This document shows, piece by piece, positions 1-7,228 of a stretch of 11,224 bases of DNA. The position numbers and the translations under genes were made by a program. The stretch is from Halanaerobium sp. Lineage in GTDB: Bacteria; Bacillota; Halanaerobiia; Halanaerobiales; Halanaerobiaceae. The number at the start of each line of letters is the position of its first letter. Position 1 is the first letter of the stretch. The notes under the pieces are model-generated. The model worked only from the letters and a program-made list of their open reading frames with translations. It searched no databases and had not been told where the DNA came from. The stretch lies in assembly GCA_003070825.1 (NCBI GenBank), contig QBLP01000042.1, forward strand, positions 1-11,224, written 5' to 3'.

Positions 1-710
1 ATATATACCTGGCCCTGATGTTGAACCTTAACAGCATAAACACCTTCAGGTGGTAGAGCATAATTAGTTTCCAGACTTAAATTTGCTGTTGGAAAGCCCA
101 ATTTTCTACCTCTTTTTTTTCCGTGAACTACTTCTCCACAGATTTGGTATGGGCGTCCGAGCAGTCTTTTGGCTTTTTTAATTCTACCCTTTTTAAGCAG
201 ATTTCTGATTCTTGTACTGGAAATCCGATCATCACTGGCGTGGAGCTGAGAAATAATTTTTGCCTGATAACCGTGCAGCTCCCCCATCTTTTTTAGAATT
301 TCAACATTACCTTCATTTTTATAGGCAAAGCGAAAATCATCGCCAACAACCACCGTATTTACTTTAATTTTATCGAGCAGAATATTATTAATAAATTCTT
401 CTGCCCTCATTTTTGCAAAATGTTGAGTAAATTTCTGTTCAAAATAATAATCAACCCCCATCTCCTCCAGAACAGAAATTTTCTGCTGGCGAGAGACTAT
501 AGATGGTGGTGGTGTTTTACCCGGAATTATCTCCAGGGGATGAGGATGAAAAGATAAAACTGCAGCCGGATAATTATTCTTTTTGGCTTCTTTAATTGCC
601 TGATTGATAATTAACTGATGACCTTTATGTAAACCATCAAATGCACCAATAGCAAGACAGGTATTGCTCTCTTCAAATTCATTATATTTATCACTTGTAA
701 TAACCTGCAT
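1..710 (-). CDS. ribF: Bifunctional riboflavin kinase/FAD synthetase RibF, 3' end cut off by the window
   Basis: RibF converts riboflavin to FMN (kinase) and FMN to FAD (adenylyltransferase) in the cytoplasm. 236 codons are visible from an ATG at 708-710 and the frame is open to the window edge; family members are usually about 300-320 aa, so roughly the last quarter is missing. The N-terminal nucleotidyltransferase domain shows the HxGH-type loop AIGAFDGLHKGH (residues 20-31), SFHPHP (53-58), VGDDFRF (122-128) and SSTRIR (164-169). The start of the flavokinase domain shows GRPY (185-188) and the nucleotide/flavin-site motif GFPTAN (205-210). The start is set by a strong site, GGAGG at 718-722, seven bases before the ATG. 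It lies 16 nt after truB as the last visible gene of the operon, the usual Firmicute truB-ribF pairing. Small departures from the commonest motif (FDGLHKGH rather than FDGVHLGH) look conservative. Confidence 0.96.
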   Translation of the reverse strand, partial: MQVITSDKYNEFEESNTCLAIGAFDGLHKGHQLIINQAIKEAKKNNYPAAVLSFHPHPLEIIPGKTPPPSIVSRQQKISVLEEMGVDYYFEQKFTQHFAKMRAEEFINNILLDKIKVNTVVVGDDFRFAYKNEGNVEILKKMGELHGYQAKIISQLHASDDRISSTRIRNLLKKGRIKKAKRLLGRPYQICGEVVHGKKRGRKLGFPTANLSLETNYALPPEGVYAVKVQHQGQVY

Positions 711-726
711 ATTATTTCCTCCAAAA

Positions 727-1620
727 CTAAATAAAAACTTTATGTGGCTGGTAAATATGATAATTATCTTCGAGCTGATGCTGGCTGATTGCTAAAAATT
801 TACCTGATTCAGAAAAAAGAAGAAAATATTCTCCAACAGCAAGCTCAATATCAGATTCCACAAAATTTTCTTTGATTAAATAATTTCCATTTTCAGCCCG
901 CTGATATTCTTCATCTTTGATTGTATAGCGGGGTAGATTAAGCGGCTCATAAGACTTAAGTAAAATTTTCTCTCCCTGATTTTCAATCTCTTCGTAGCTG
1001 ACAGAATCCCCAAGCTTAAAAGGACCAGACTTTGTTCTGAGCAGAAAAGTCATCACAGCATTTGTATTTAACTTATCTCCAATATCCCTCACAAGTGAGC
1101 GAATATAGGTTCCCCGGGAAACTTCAGCTTTAAAACGAATTAAAGGTAGATTAATTTCCAGCAGTTCCAGATCAAATACTTCTATCTCTCTGCTTTCTCT
1201 TTCTACCACAATTCCTCTGCGGGCAAGTTGATAGAGTCTTTTGCCCTGATAATGAAGAGCCGAATACATTGGTGGAACCTGCTGCTGTTTGCCTTTAAAG
1301 CTCATAACAGCCGCTTCCACTTTTTCCTCTGAAAGATGGTTCCACTTTAAATCTTCCCTGATAACCTCCCCTTCTAAATCAAGGGAATCAGTTCTGGAAC
1401 CCAGCTTCAGTTCACAGATATATTCTTTGCGGCTGTCATCAAGAAAGGGAATTGTTTTTGTAGCCTTACCGAAACAAACTCCTAAAACCCCGGCGGCTGC
1501 GGGATCTAGAGTTCCTGTATGGCCTGCCTTTTTTTCATCCAGCAGCCAGCGCAGACTTTTAATTAAGGCAAATGAAGAAATTCCGGGTGGTTTTAAAATA
1601 TTAGCAGTACCGTTAAACAT
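727..1620 (-). CDS. truB: tRNA pseudouridine(55) synthase TruB
   Basis: TruB isomerises uridine 55 in the T-loop of tRNAs to pseudouridine. The 297 aa product is of normal family length. The catalytic motif HTGTLDPAAAGVL (residues 34-46) contains the nucleophilic Asp39, and the N-terminal ANILKPPGISSF is the family's 'K-P-x-G-x-(T/S)-S' segment, here with SS in place of the commoner TS. Further family motifs are QQVPPMYSALHYQGKRLYQLAR (around residues 113-134; the Tyr is the conserved active-site contact), FKAEVSRGTYIRSLVRDIG (about 163-181) and LLRTKSGPF (about 192-200). The last 65 or so residues form the RNA-binding PUA-like end. The ATG at 1618-1620 overlaps the nrnA stop by 8 nt, and a GGAGG lies 12 nt upstream inside nrnA (1633-1637), suggesting translational coupling. 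Stop codon is TAG. Confidence 0.97.
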   Translation of the reverse strand: MFNGTANILKPPGISSFALIKSLRWLLDEKKAGHTGTLDPAAAGVLGVCFGKATKTIPFLDDSRKEYICELKLGSRTDSLDLEGEVIREDLKWNHLSEEKVEAAVMSFKGKQQQVPPMYSALHYQGKRLYQLARRGIVVERESREIEVFDLELLEINLPLIRFKAEVSRGTYIRSLVRDIGDKLNTNAVMTFLLRTKSGPFKLGDSVSYEEIENQGEKILLKSYEPLNLPRYTIKDEEYQRAENGNYLIKENFVESDIELAVGEYFLLFSESGKFLAISQHQLEDNYHIYQPHKVFI

Positions 1621-2590
1621 ATTTTTTCGCTGCCTCCACCACAGAATCGATTGTCTCTTCTAAAGTCTTTTCGATTGTTGCTCCGGCAGCCCTTGGATGA
1701 CCACCGCCGTCAAATTCTGCTGCCAGTTTATTGACTTCTGCATAAAAGTTAGAACGAAGACTTACTTTTATCTCTTTTTCTTCTTCCTCAGTAAATAGGA
1801 TACCAATTTCAACTTCTTCTATATCTCTAGCCAGACTGACCAGCCCTTCAGTATAGTCAGTCTCAGCTTCATGCATCATTTGTCGGCTGACATAAAGCCA
1901 GGCGATTTTTCCGTCTTCACTTCTAGTCAAGGTAGCCAGTGCCAGTCCTTTTAAAACAAGAGCCTTGTAGCTTAAACTGCCAAATATTTTCTTATTAATT
2001 TTATAAATATCGACACCAGCATCCATCAGTTCAGCCAGAATTCTTAAAACTCTGGAACTTGTATTTTCATAGCGCAGAGCTCCAGTGTCAGTTATTATTG
2101 CAGTAGCAAGGGGCTCAGCGATATTCAAAGGTAGAGCTTTTCCTATGATTTCAGCAGCAAAATTATAAATAATCTCACCAACTGCTGCCCGATCAGCTTC
2201 GACAAGATTGATTTTACCAAAAAGACTGTTATCTTCATGGTGATCAATATTTATAATATACTGGGCGGAATCTATTAATTCCTGGTCCAGATCCACTCTT
2301 TCTAAAGTGCCTGAATCCAGGGTGATTAATATAAATTCTTCTGCTGTCATCTCTACTTTTAATTTTTCTGAATCAGTATAGAAGAAATCCTCCTTAACTC
2401 CCAGAAAAGAAAAAGGAGCCAGAGTATCTCGATTCAGATAGGCTCTGGCTGTTTTCATTTCCCTTTTTAGTAATCGGGTTAAAGCAGTCACTGATCCGAT
2501 ACTGTCACCATCAGCCCCAACATGGCCGACGACTAGAAAATTATCATTTTCATTTATAATTTTAATTATTTCTTTAATTTCTTTCTGCAT
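1613..2590 (-). CDS. nrnA: DHH-family bifunctional oligoribonuclease/pAp phosphatase NrnA
   Basis: NrnA-type DHH/DHHA1 phosphoesterases degrade RNA oligonucleotides of 2-5 nt from the end and dephosphorylate 3'-phosphoadenosine 5'-phosphate, replacing Orn in Firmicutes. The 325 aa product has the DHH-domain motifs in order: GHVGADGDSIGS (residues about 22-33, equal to the family's H-x-x-x-DGDxxGS metal site), the Asp of TLDSGT (about 90-95), the signature DHH in NIDHHED (about 114-120), and ITDTGALRYENTS (about 166-178). The C-terminal DHHA1 domain carries the substrate-binding GGGHPRAAG (about 295-303). It starts at the ATG at 2588-2590, 17 nt inside the 3' end of rbfA, with AAAGGAG at 2601-2607 as a well spaced ribosome binding site. 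Its place between rbfA and truB is common in Firmicutes. The function is assigned from family; activity on pAp versus nanoRNA cannot be told from sequence. Confidence 0.95.
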   Translation of the reverse strand: MQKEIKEIIKIINENDNFLVVGHVGADGDSIGSVTALTRLLKREMKTARAYLNRDTLAPFSFLGVKEDFFYTDSEKLKVEMTAEEFILITLDSGTLERVDLDQELIDSAQYIINIDHHEDNSLFGKINLVEADRAAVGEIIYNFAAEIIGKALPLNIAEPLATAIITDTGALRYENTSSRVLRILAELMDAGVDIYKINKKIFGSLSYKALVLKGLALATLTRSEDGKIAWLYVSRQMMHEAETDYTEGLVSLARDIEEVEIGILFTEEEEKEIKVSLRSNFYAEVNKLAAEFDGGGHPRAAGATIEKTLEETIDSVVEAAKKYV

Positions 2591-2957
2591 CAGAGTCAGA
2601 CTCCTTTATCTCTCCTGATTCTTTAAGATCTTTAATTATTTCAGAAATATGAACTCCATTTTCAATAGAATCATCATAACGGAAAATAATCTCAGGTGTG
2701 TGGTGGATTTTAATTCTTTCACCGACAAGTTTGCGGACAAAACCCTTAGCCTGATGCAGACCTTCCAGGGTTTCTTCCTTTTCTTTATCACTTCCATAAA
2801 CACTGATAAAGACTTTAGCATGTCTTAAATCACCACTAACCTCAACATCAGTCACAGAGACAAAACCAATTCTTGGGTCTTTCATTTCTCTTAAGACAAT
2901 CTGACTGATTTCTTCTTTTAACAATTCTCCAACTCTTATTGCTCTTTTATTTGTCAT
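2574..2957 (-). CDS. rbfA: 30S ribosome-binding factor RbfA
   Basis: RbfA is a small KH-fold protein that binds the immature 30S subunit and helps mature the 5' end of 16S rRNA, needed most at low temperature. The 127 aa length is typical. Recognisable family blocks are RVGELLKEEISQIVLREMKDP (residues 8-28), RIGFVSVTDVEVSGDLRHAKVFISVYG (29-55, the KH core) and the end block HHTPEIIFRYDDSIENG (about 85-101; family consensus R-x-x-P-x-(I/L)-x-F-x-x-D). The C-terminal 20 residues are acidic and variable. It begins 12 nt after infB with GAGGTGA just upstream of its ATG, and its last 17 nt overlap nrnA. The DUF503 gene ylxP, which sits between infB and rbfA in Bacillus, is absent: there is no room for it. 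Confidence 0.96.
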   Translation of the reverse strand: MTNKRAIRVGELLKEEISQIVLREMKDPRIGFVSVTDVEVSGDLRHAKVFISVYGSDKEKEETLEGLHQAKGFVRKLVGERIKIHHTPEIIFRYDDSIENGVHISEIIKDLKESGEIKESDSDAERN

Positions 2958-2969
2958 TTTACCTCACCT

Positions 2970-5033
2970 CTATAAGGATCTTTTAATCTCCTTATAAGTA
3001 TAGAATTCAATAATATCTCCAACTTTGATATCATTATAATTTTCGATTCCAATTCCACATTCATAACCAGACTTAACTTCTCTCACATCATTTTCGAATC
3101 TCTTGAGAGAAGAAATTGTTCCTTCGTGAATAACTACTCCATCTCTAATTAAACGAGCATCGTAGTTGCGGTTCACATGACCATCTGTAATATATGCACC
3201 AGCAATTATGCCGACATCAGGTACCTTAAAAGTGTCTCTAACTTCGGCTCTACCGGTTACTTCTTCTCTTAACTCAGGGTCAAGCAGTCCGGCCATCGCA
3301 TCTTTGATATCTTCTAGAGCTTTATAAATTACTCTATAAGTTCTAATATCAACCTTTTCTTTTTCAGCTGCTTTTAAAGCATTATTATCAGGTCTTACAT
3401 TAAATCCAATAATGATAGCATTGGAAGCACTGGCCAGGTTAACATCAGTTTCATTTACTCCCCCCACACCAGTGTGGATTACATTAACAGTAACTTCATC
3501 TGTACCAAGTCTCAATAGTGAAGCTTTAAGGGCCTCAATTGAACCCTGCACATCTGCCTTAATAATAATATTAAGTTCTTTAACCTCACCTTCCTGAATC
3601 TGCTTGTACAGATCATCTAAGGAAACTTTAGCATCAGATTTTAACTCAGCCTGTCTTTTTTCATCCTGACGGTCAGAAGCAACATCTCTAGCCTGTCTTT
3701 CGTCTTCTAAAACCTGAACAAAATCTCCAGCATCAGGCACTTCATTGAATCCAAGTACCTCAACTGCTGATGACGGTCCGGCTAAATCTAGAGAATCTCC
3801 GTATTCGTTAAACATTGCTCTAACACGACCGGAAGTTAAACCAGCAAGTAGTGGATCTCCTACCTTTAAAGTTCCATTCTTAACCAGCACAGTTGCTACA
3901 GGACCCCTGCCTTTATCAAGCTCGGCTTCGATAACTATACCTTCAGCCAGACGGTTAGGATTTGCCTTTAATTCTTCCATTTCTGAAACCAGGATGATCA
4001 TTTCTAAAAGTTCATCTATATTCTGTTTTTGCAGTGCAGAAACATTAACACAAATTGTATTTCCACCCCAGTCTTCAGGAACAAGCCCATATTCTGTTAG
4101 CTCCTGCTTAACCCGTTCCGGCTGAGCATTTGCCTTATCAATCTTATTGATTGCTACGATGATCGGAATTCCAGCTGCCTTAGCGTGGTTAATCGCCTCT
4201 TCAGTCTGGGGCATAATTCCATCATCAGCTGCTACAACTAAAATTGCAATATCAGTAATCTGGGCTCCTCTAGCTCTCATAGCTGTAAAAGCTTCGTGAC
4301 CCGGTGTATCAATAAAGGTAATTTTCTTGTTATCTACCTCAGCCTGATAGGCACCGATATGCTGAGTGATTCCACCAGCTTCACTTCCGGCCACTCTACT
4401 TTCTCTAATCACATCTAAAAGAGTAGTTTTACCGTGGTCAACATGACCCATTACGGTAACAATAGGAGGTCTAACTTCTAAGTCTTCCTCCTTATCTTCA
4501 ATCTCCGGTCCAACTCTTAAAGAAGCTTTTTCTTCTTCCTCAGATTTGAACTTAATATTAACTCCAATTTCTTCAGCCAGTAATTCCAGAGTATCTTCAT
4601 CTAAACTCTGATTTACACTGGCCATTACTCCCATGTTCATTAATTCGACAATTAAATTATTAGGAGCCTGACCAATCTCTTCAGCAAATTCTTTAACTGT
4701 GATTGGAGTTTCTATTTCTACTGCTTCTTCTTCAATTTTTTCTACTGTATCTTCTTCTGCTTCAGCTTCTGCCTGTTCAGCTGCTTCGGCCGCTTTTTCT
4801 GCCTCTTCTTTGCTTTTTTCAGCTTCAGCTTTAACAGCTTCCTTATGTGCTTCTTCATTTTCTTCAGCAGTATTATCACCTGCGTACATACCCTTTACAA
4901 GTTCTGCTGTTTCGTCAGTTATCGTACTCATATGACTTGATACATCAATATCAAGATCATTTAATAATTCAATTACTTCCTTACTATCCATATCCAGCTC
5001 GTGAGCCAGATTATATACTCTAATTTTTGCCAT
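2970..5033 (-). CDS. infB: Translation initiation factor IF2
   Basis: IF2 is the GTPase that places formylmethionyl initiator tRNA on the 30S subunit and promotes joining of the 50S. The 687 aa product is near the length of Bacillus IF2. In order it has: an IF2-N domain (1-48), a low-complexity Ala/Glu/Lys linker (about 52-107), a second IF2-N domain (108-162), then the GTP-binding domain. G motifs are G1 GHVDHGKT (196-203), the switch-I Thr in GGITQHIGAY (220-229), G3 DTPGHE (242-247), G4 NKID (296-299) and G5 SAL (332-334). The EF-Tu-like domain 2, domain 3 and initiator-tRNA-binding C2 domain follow, ending in VGDIIEFYTYKEIKRSL. The ATG at 5031-5033 has a strong GGAGGTG site. It follows rnpM by 30 nt with no ylxQ in between. 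No second strong start inside the gene was established, so IF2 isoforms are not claimed. Confidence 0.98.
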   Translation of the reverse strand: MAKIRVYNLAHELDMDSKEVIELLNDLDIDVSSHMSTITDETAELVKGMYAGDNTAEENEEAHKEAVKAEAEKSKEEAEKAAEAAEQAEAEAEEDTVEKIEEEAVEIETPITVKEFAEEIGQAPNNLIVELMNMGVMASVNQSLDEDTLELLAEEIGVNIKFKSEEEEKASLRVGPEIEDKEEDLEVRPPIVTVMGHVDHGKTTLLDVIRESRVAGSEAGGITQHIGAYQAEVDNKKITFIDTPGHEAFTAMRARGAQITDIAILVVAADDGIMPQTEEAINHAKAAGIPIIVAINKIDKANAQPERVKQELTEYGLVPEDWGGNTICVNVSALQKQNIDELLEMIILVSEMEELKANPNRLAEGIVIEAELDKGRGPVATVLVKNGTLKVGDPLLAGLTSGRVRAMFNEYGDSLDLAGPSSAVEVLGFNEVPDAGDFVQVLEDERQARDVASDRQDEKRQAELKSDAKVSLDDLYKQIQEGEVKELNIIIKADVQGSIEALKASLLRLGTDEVTVNVIHTGVGGVNETDVNLASASNAIIIGFNVRPDNNALKAAEKEKVDIRTYRVIYKALEDIKDAMAGLLDPELREEVTGRAEVRDTFKVPDVGIIAGAYITDGHVNRNYDARLIRDGVVIHEGTISSLKRFENDVREVKSGYECGIGIENYNDIKVGDIIEFYTYKEIKRSL

Positions 5034-5063
5034 ACTTGCACCTCCAAAATATTCTGCTGTTAG

Positions 5064-5324
<261 letters not shown>

Positions 5325-5330
5325 TCTCAA

Positions 5331-5338
5331 TCCTCCTT
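5331..5338 (-). promoter_or_regulatory. Ribosome binding site deciding the rnpM start
   Basis: The minus strand reads AAGGAGGA, a near-perfect Shine-Dalgarno sequence. It directly abuts the TTG at 5328-5330 but is 7 nt from the TTG at 5322-5324, so the second TTG is the better initiation codon. Confidence 0.75.
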
Positions 5339-5363
5339 AAGATTTTTAGTTTATTTGATAAAT

Positions 5364-6587
5364 TTAATCCAGTTTTTCAAGTTCTTCAGCATCATCTTCA
5401 GCTTGATTATTAGATTCAGCCTCTTCAGCTGTTTTTTCAGTCACTGTTTCAGTTTTATCCAATTCAGTATCTTTTTCTGTTTCTTCAAATTCATCTAAAC
5501 TTTCTGCAAGCTCAGCAGCACTCTTTTCTATTTCTTCAATGTTTTCAGGTTCTGCTTCCACTTCAGATTCTTTTTTAATATCAACTTTCCAGCCTGTTAA
5601 TTTTGCAGCAAGTCGAGCGTTCTGCCCTTCTTTTCCAATTGCCAGCGAAAGCTGAAAGTCTGGAACTACCACTTCGGCAATTTTATCAGACTTATTAATA
5701 TTGACACTTACTACCTCAGCCGGATTTAAAGCATTAGCAACAAATACCTCAGGGTTATCATCCCACTTTACAATATCAATTTTTTCATTATTTAACTGAT
5801 CCACAACTGCCTGAACTCTCATACCCTTTGGGCCAACACAGGCTCCAACAGGATCAACTTGACTGTCAGTACTGCTTACTGCCATTTTTGAACGCTGACC
5901 GGCTTCTCTGGCCACAGCTTTTATTTCTACAAGTCCCTGGAAAATTTCGGGAACTTCAATCTCAAAAAGTCTTTTCAAAAGCCCCGGGTGAGTTCTAGAA
6001 ACCAGAATTCTTGGACCTTTATTTGTAGTACTTACTTCAACTACATAAAGCTTAATCCTTTCACCGATTTCATATCTTTCACCAGCAATCTGCTCAGAAG
6101 GTGGCAGTAAAGCTTCTGTCTTTCCCATATCAATCAGGATATTATCATTATGAAAACGCTGAATTGTACCTGTTATCAGGTCATCTTCTTTTTCTTTATA
6201 CTGATCAAAAATTACATCTCTCTCTGCTTCTCTAATTCTCTGCATTACAACCTGTTTTGCTGTCTGGGCTGCAATTCTACCAAAGTTTGCAGGTGTAACC
6301 TCGATCTCAACAATGTCTCCAATATCATATTTGCTGTCTATATTTTCAGCTTCAGTTAAAGAAATCTCACTGTTTTTGTTTTCAACTTCTTCCACAACTT
6401 CTTTGCGAGAATAGACTTTAACTTCTCCAGCTTCTGCAGAAATTTCAATTCTAACATTATCTTTAGAACCAAAATCCTTTTTATAAGCAGAAACTAAAGC
6501 TGTTTCAATGGCCTCCAATAATACATCTTTAGATATACCTTTATCTTTTTCTATATCATCCAGGGCCTGAATGAATTCTACATTCAT
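5364..6587 (-). CDS. nusA: Transcription elongation/termination factor NusA
   Basis: NusA binds RNA polymerase and nascent RNA, enhancing pausing and intrinsic termination and taking part in antitermination. The 407 aa product shows the N-terminal polymerase-binding domain (about 1-125, including ANFGRIAAQTAKQVVMQRIREAER, 100-123), the S1 domain (about 135-200, LITGTIQRF...ILIDMGKTEALLP), and two KH domains (about 205-345) with DPVGACVGPKGMRVQAV (245-261) and LAIGKEGQNARLAAKLTGW (315-333). The folded core ends near residue 340. A 67-residue tail (341-407) then contains 29 Asp/Glu and only 5 Lys, giving it about 35 residues beyond the length of Bacillus NusA (371 aa). It has no recognisable AR repeats of the E. 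coli type. The ATG at 6585-6587 is preceded by GAGGGGGG. It lies 18 nt after rimP, and its own level may be set by the terminator in the operon leader (7128-7159). Confidence 0.98.
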   Translation of the reverse strand: MNVEFIQALDDIEKDKGISKDVLLEAIETALVSAYKKDFGSKDNVRIEISAEAGEVKVYSRKEVVEEVENKNSEISLTEAENIDSKYDIGDIVEIEVTPANFGRIAAQTAKQVVMQRIREAERDVIFDQYKEKEDDLITGTIQRFHNDNILIDMGKTEALLPPSEQIAGERYEIGERIKLYVVEVSTTNKGPRILVSRTHPGLLKRLFEIEVPEIFQGLVEIKAVAREAGQRSKMAVSSTDSQVDPVGACVGPKGMRVQAVVDQLNNEKIDIVKWDDNPEVFVANALNPAEVVSVNINKSDKIAEVVVPDFQLSLAIGKEGQNARLAAKLTGWKVDIKKESEVEAEPENIEEIEKSAAELAESLDEFEETEKDTELDKTETVTEKTAEEAESNNQAEDDAEELEKLD

Positions 6588-6605
6588 ATTTTTCCCCCCT
6601 CAATT

Positions 6606-7067
6606 TTAAATTTCAAAAGTTAAATTAGTTCTTGCTACCAGACTGTAGTCAATCGATATTTCCTGACCATCATCTAAAATTAATGTGATTTGATCATCTG
6701 CAAATTCCTTTAAAGTTCCTATAAATTCTTTTTCACCATTAATTTTCTTGAAAGTTTTAACTGCGATTAATTCTCCCCTAAAACGTTCAAAATCCTCTTC
6801 CGTTTTAAGAGGTCTTTCCAGCCCGGGTGATGAAACCTCTAATATATAACTTTTATCGATTGGATCTTCTTCATCCAGAATTATACTCAAAGCTCTGCTG
6901 ACCTTTTCACATTCTTCTATAGTTAAATCACCGTCTTTATTTTCTAGAAAAATACGTAAAATCCAATCACTACCTTCTTTTAAAAATTCAACATCAATCA
7001 GATTTAAATCTTCACTATGGGCAATAGGAAGCACAAAATCGGTTACTGTTTCAGCAACTTTTCCCAA
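6606..7067 (-). CDS. rimP: Ribosome maturation factor RimP
   Basis: RimP binds the 30S subunit early in assembly, helping r-proteins join near the central pseudoknot. The family core is clear: VLPIAHSEDLNLIDVEF, the W-(I/F)-L-R-(I/V)-(F/Y) strand in SDWILRIFLENKDGDLTIEECEKVSRALSIILDEEDPI, and the hallmark EVSSPGLERPLKTEEDFERF, followed by the small C-terminal SH3-like domain. Start choice: the longest frame begins with GTG at 7074-7076, but that codon overlaps the ribosome binding site GAGGGG (7076-7081). The TTG at 7065-7067 is 8 nt downstream of it and gives a protein beginning MGKVAETVTDFVLPIA, which lines up with the usual RimP N-terminus. The product is then 153 aa, normal for the family. 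It is the first gene after the promoter at 7200-7228, behind a leader of about 125 nt. Confidence 0.95.
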   Translation of the reverse strand: MGKVAETVTDFVLPIAHSEDLNLIDVEFLKEGSDWILRIFLENKDGDLTIEECEKVSRALSIILDEEDPIDKSYILEVSSPGLERPLKTEEDFERFRGELIAVKTFKKINGEKEFIGTLKEFADDQITLILDDGQEISIDYSLVARTNLTFEI

Positions 7068-7075
7068 ATAAAACA

Positions 7076-7084
7076 CCCCTCTTT
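7076..7084 (-). promoter_or_regulatory. Ribosome binding site deciding the rimP start
   Basis: The minus strand reads AAAGAGGGG. It runs into the GTG at 7074-7076, so that codon cannot be used with it, while the TTG at 7065-7067 has an 8 nt spacer. This supports TTG initiation of rimP. Confidence 0.7.
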
Positions 7085-7127
7085 CTTAAATATTTAATTT
7101 TATTTTTCTCAAAAATTACCTAAACTA

Positions 7128-7159
7128 TAATAAAAGAGTGGGAAGACATCCCCACTCCT
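7128..7159 (-). terminator. Rho-independent terminator in the rimP-nusA leader (candidate attenuator)
   Basis: On the minus strand the arms GAGTGGG (7151-7157) and CCCACTC (7136-7142) are perfectly complementary. The stem can grow inward by a G-U and an A-U pair to a tetraloop. The 3' arm is followed at once by TTTTATTAT (7127-7135), a U-tract broken by A residues. It lies downstream of the promoter at 7200-7228 and upstream of rimP, so it acts on the operon's own transcript and not on polC only. In Bacillus subtilis a terminator in the same place, stimulated by NusA, limits nusA operon expression; the same role here is inference. On the plus strand the stem has no U-tract, so it is one-directional. 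Confidence 0.8.
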
Positions 7160-7199
7160 AAAATCAACATTAGTATTTATCAGAACTCTTTCCTCTATA

Positions 7200-7228
7200 A
7201 TTCTATCACAGCTTATTTAGACTTGCAA
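7200..7228 (-). promoter_or_regulatory. Sigma-A-type promoter for the rimP-nusA-infB operon
   Basis: On the minus strand: -35 TTGCAA (7223-7228), a 17-nt spacer, then -10 TAGAAT (7200-7205) preceded by TG with one base between, an extended -10. The match is 4/6 and 5/6 with optimal spacing. The start of transcription is predicted near 7193. It sits between the polC stop and rimP, giving a leader of roughly 125 nt that contains the terminator at 7128-7159. The -35 lies inside the 10-bp palindrome ACTTGCAAGT (7221-7230), which may be chance. Confidence 0.75.

Noticed and set aside
1289..1663. Plus-strand 124-aa reading frame
   Set aside because: It lies antisense to truB and the end of nrnA, which have clear family motifs; the plus frame has Ser-rich shadow composition and no plausible family features.
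3745..4125. Plus-strand 126-aa reading frame
   Set aside because: Antisense to the IF2 GTPase region; composition is the mirror of conserved infB codons, with no ribosome binding site or motif.
7086..7097. Palindrome TTAAATATTTAA just before the rimP ribosome binding site
   Set aside because: Pure A/T palindrome in AT-rich leader DNA; more likely chance or a simple unstructured standby region.
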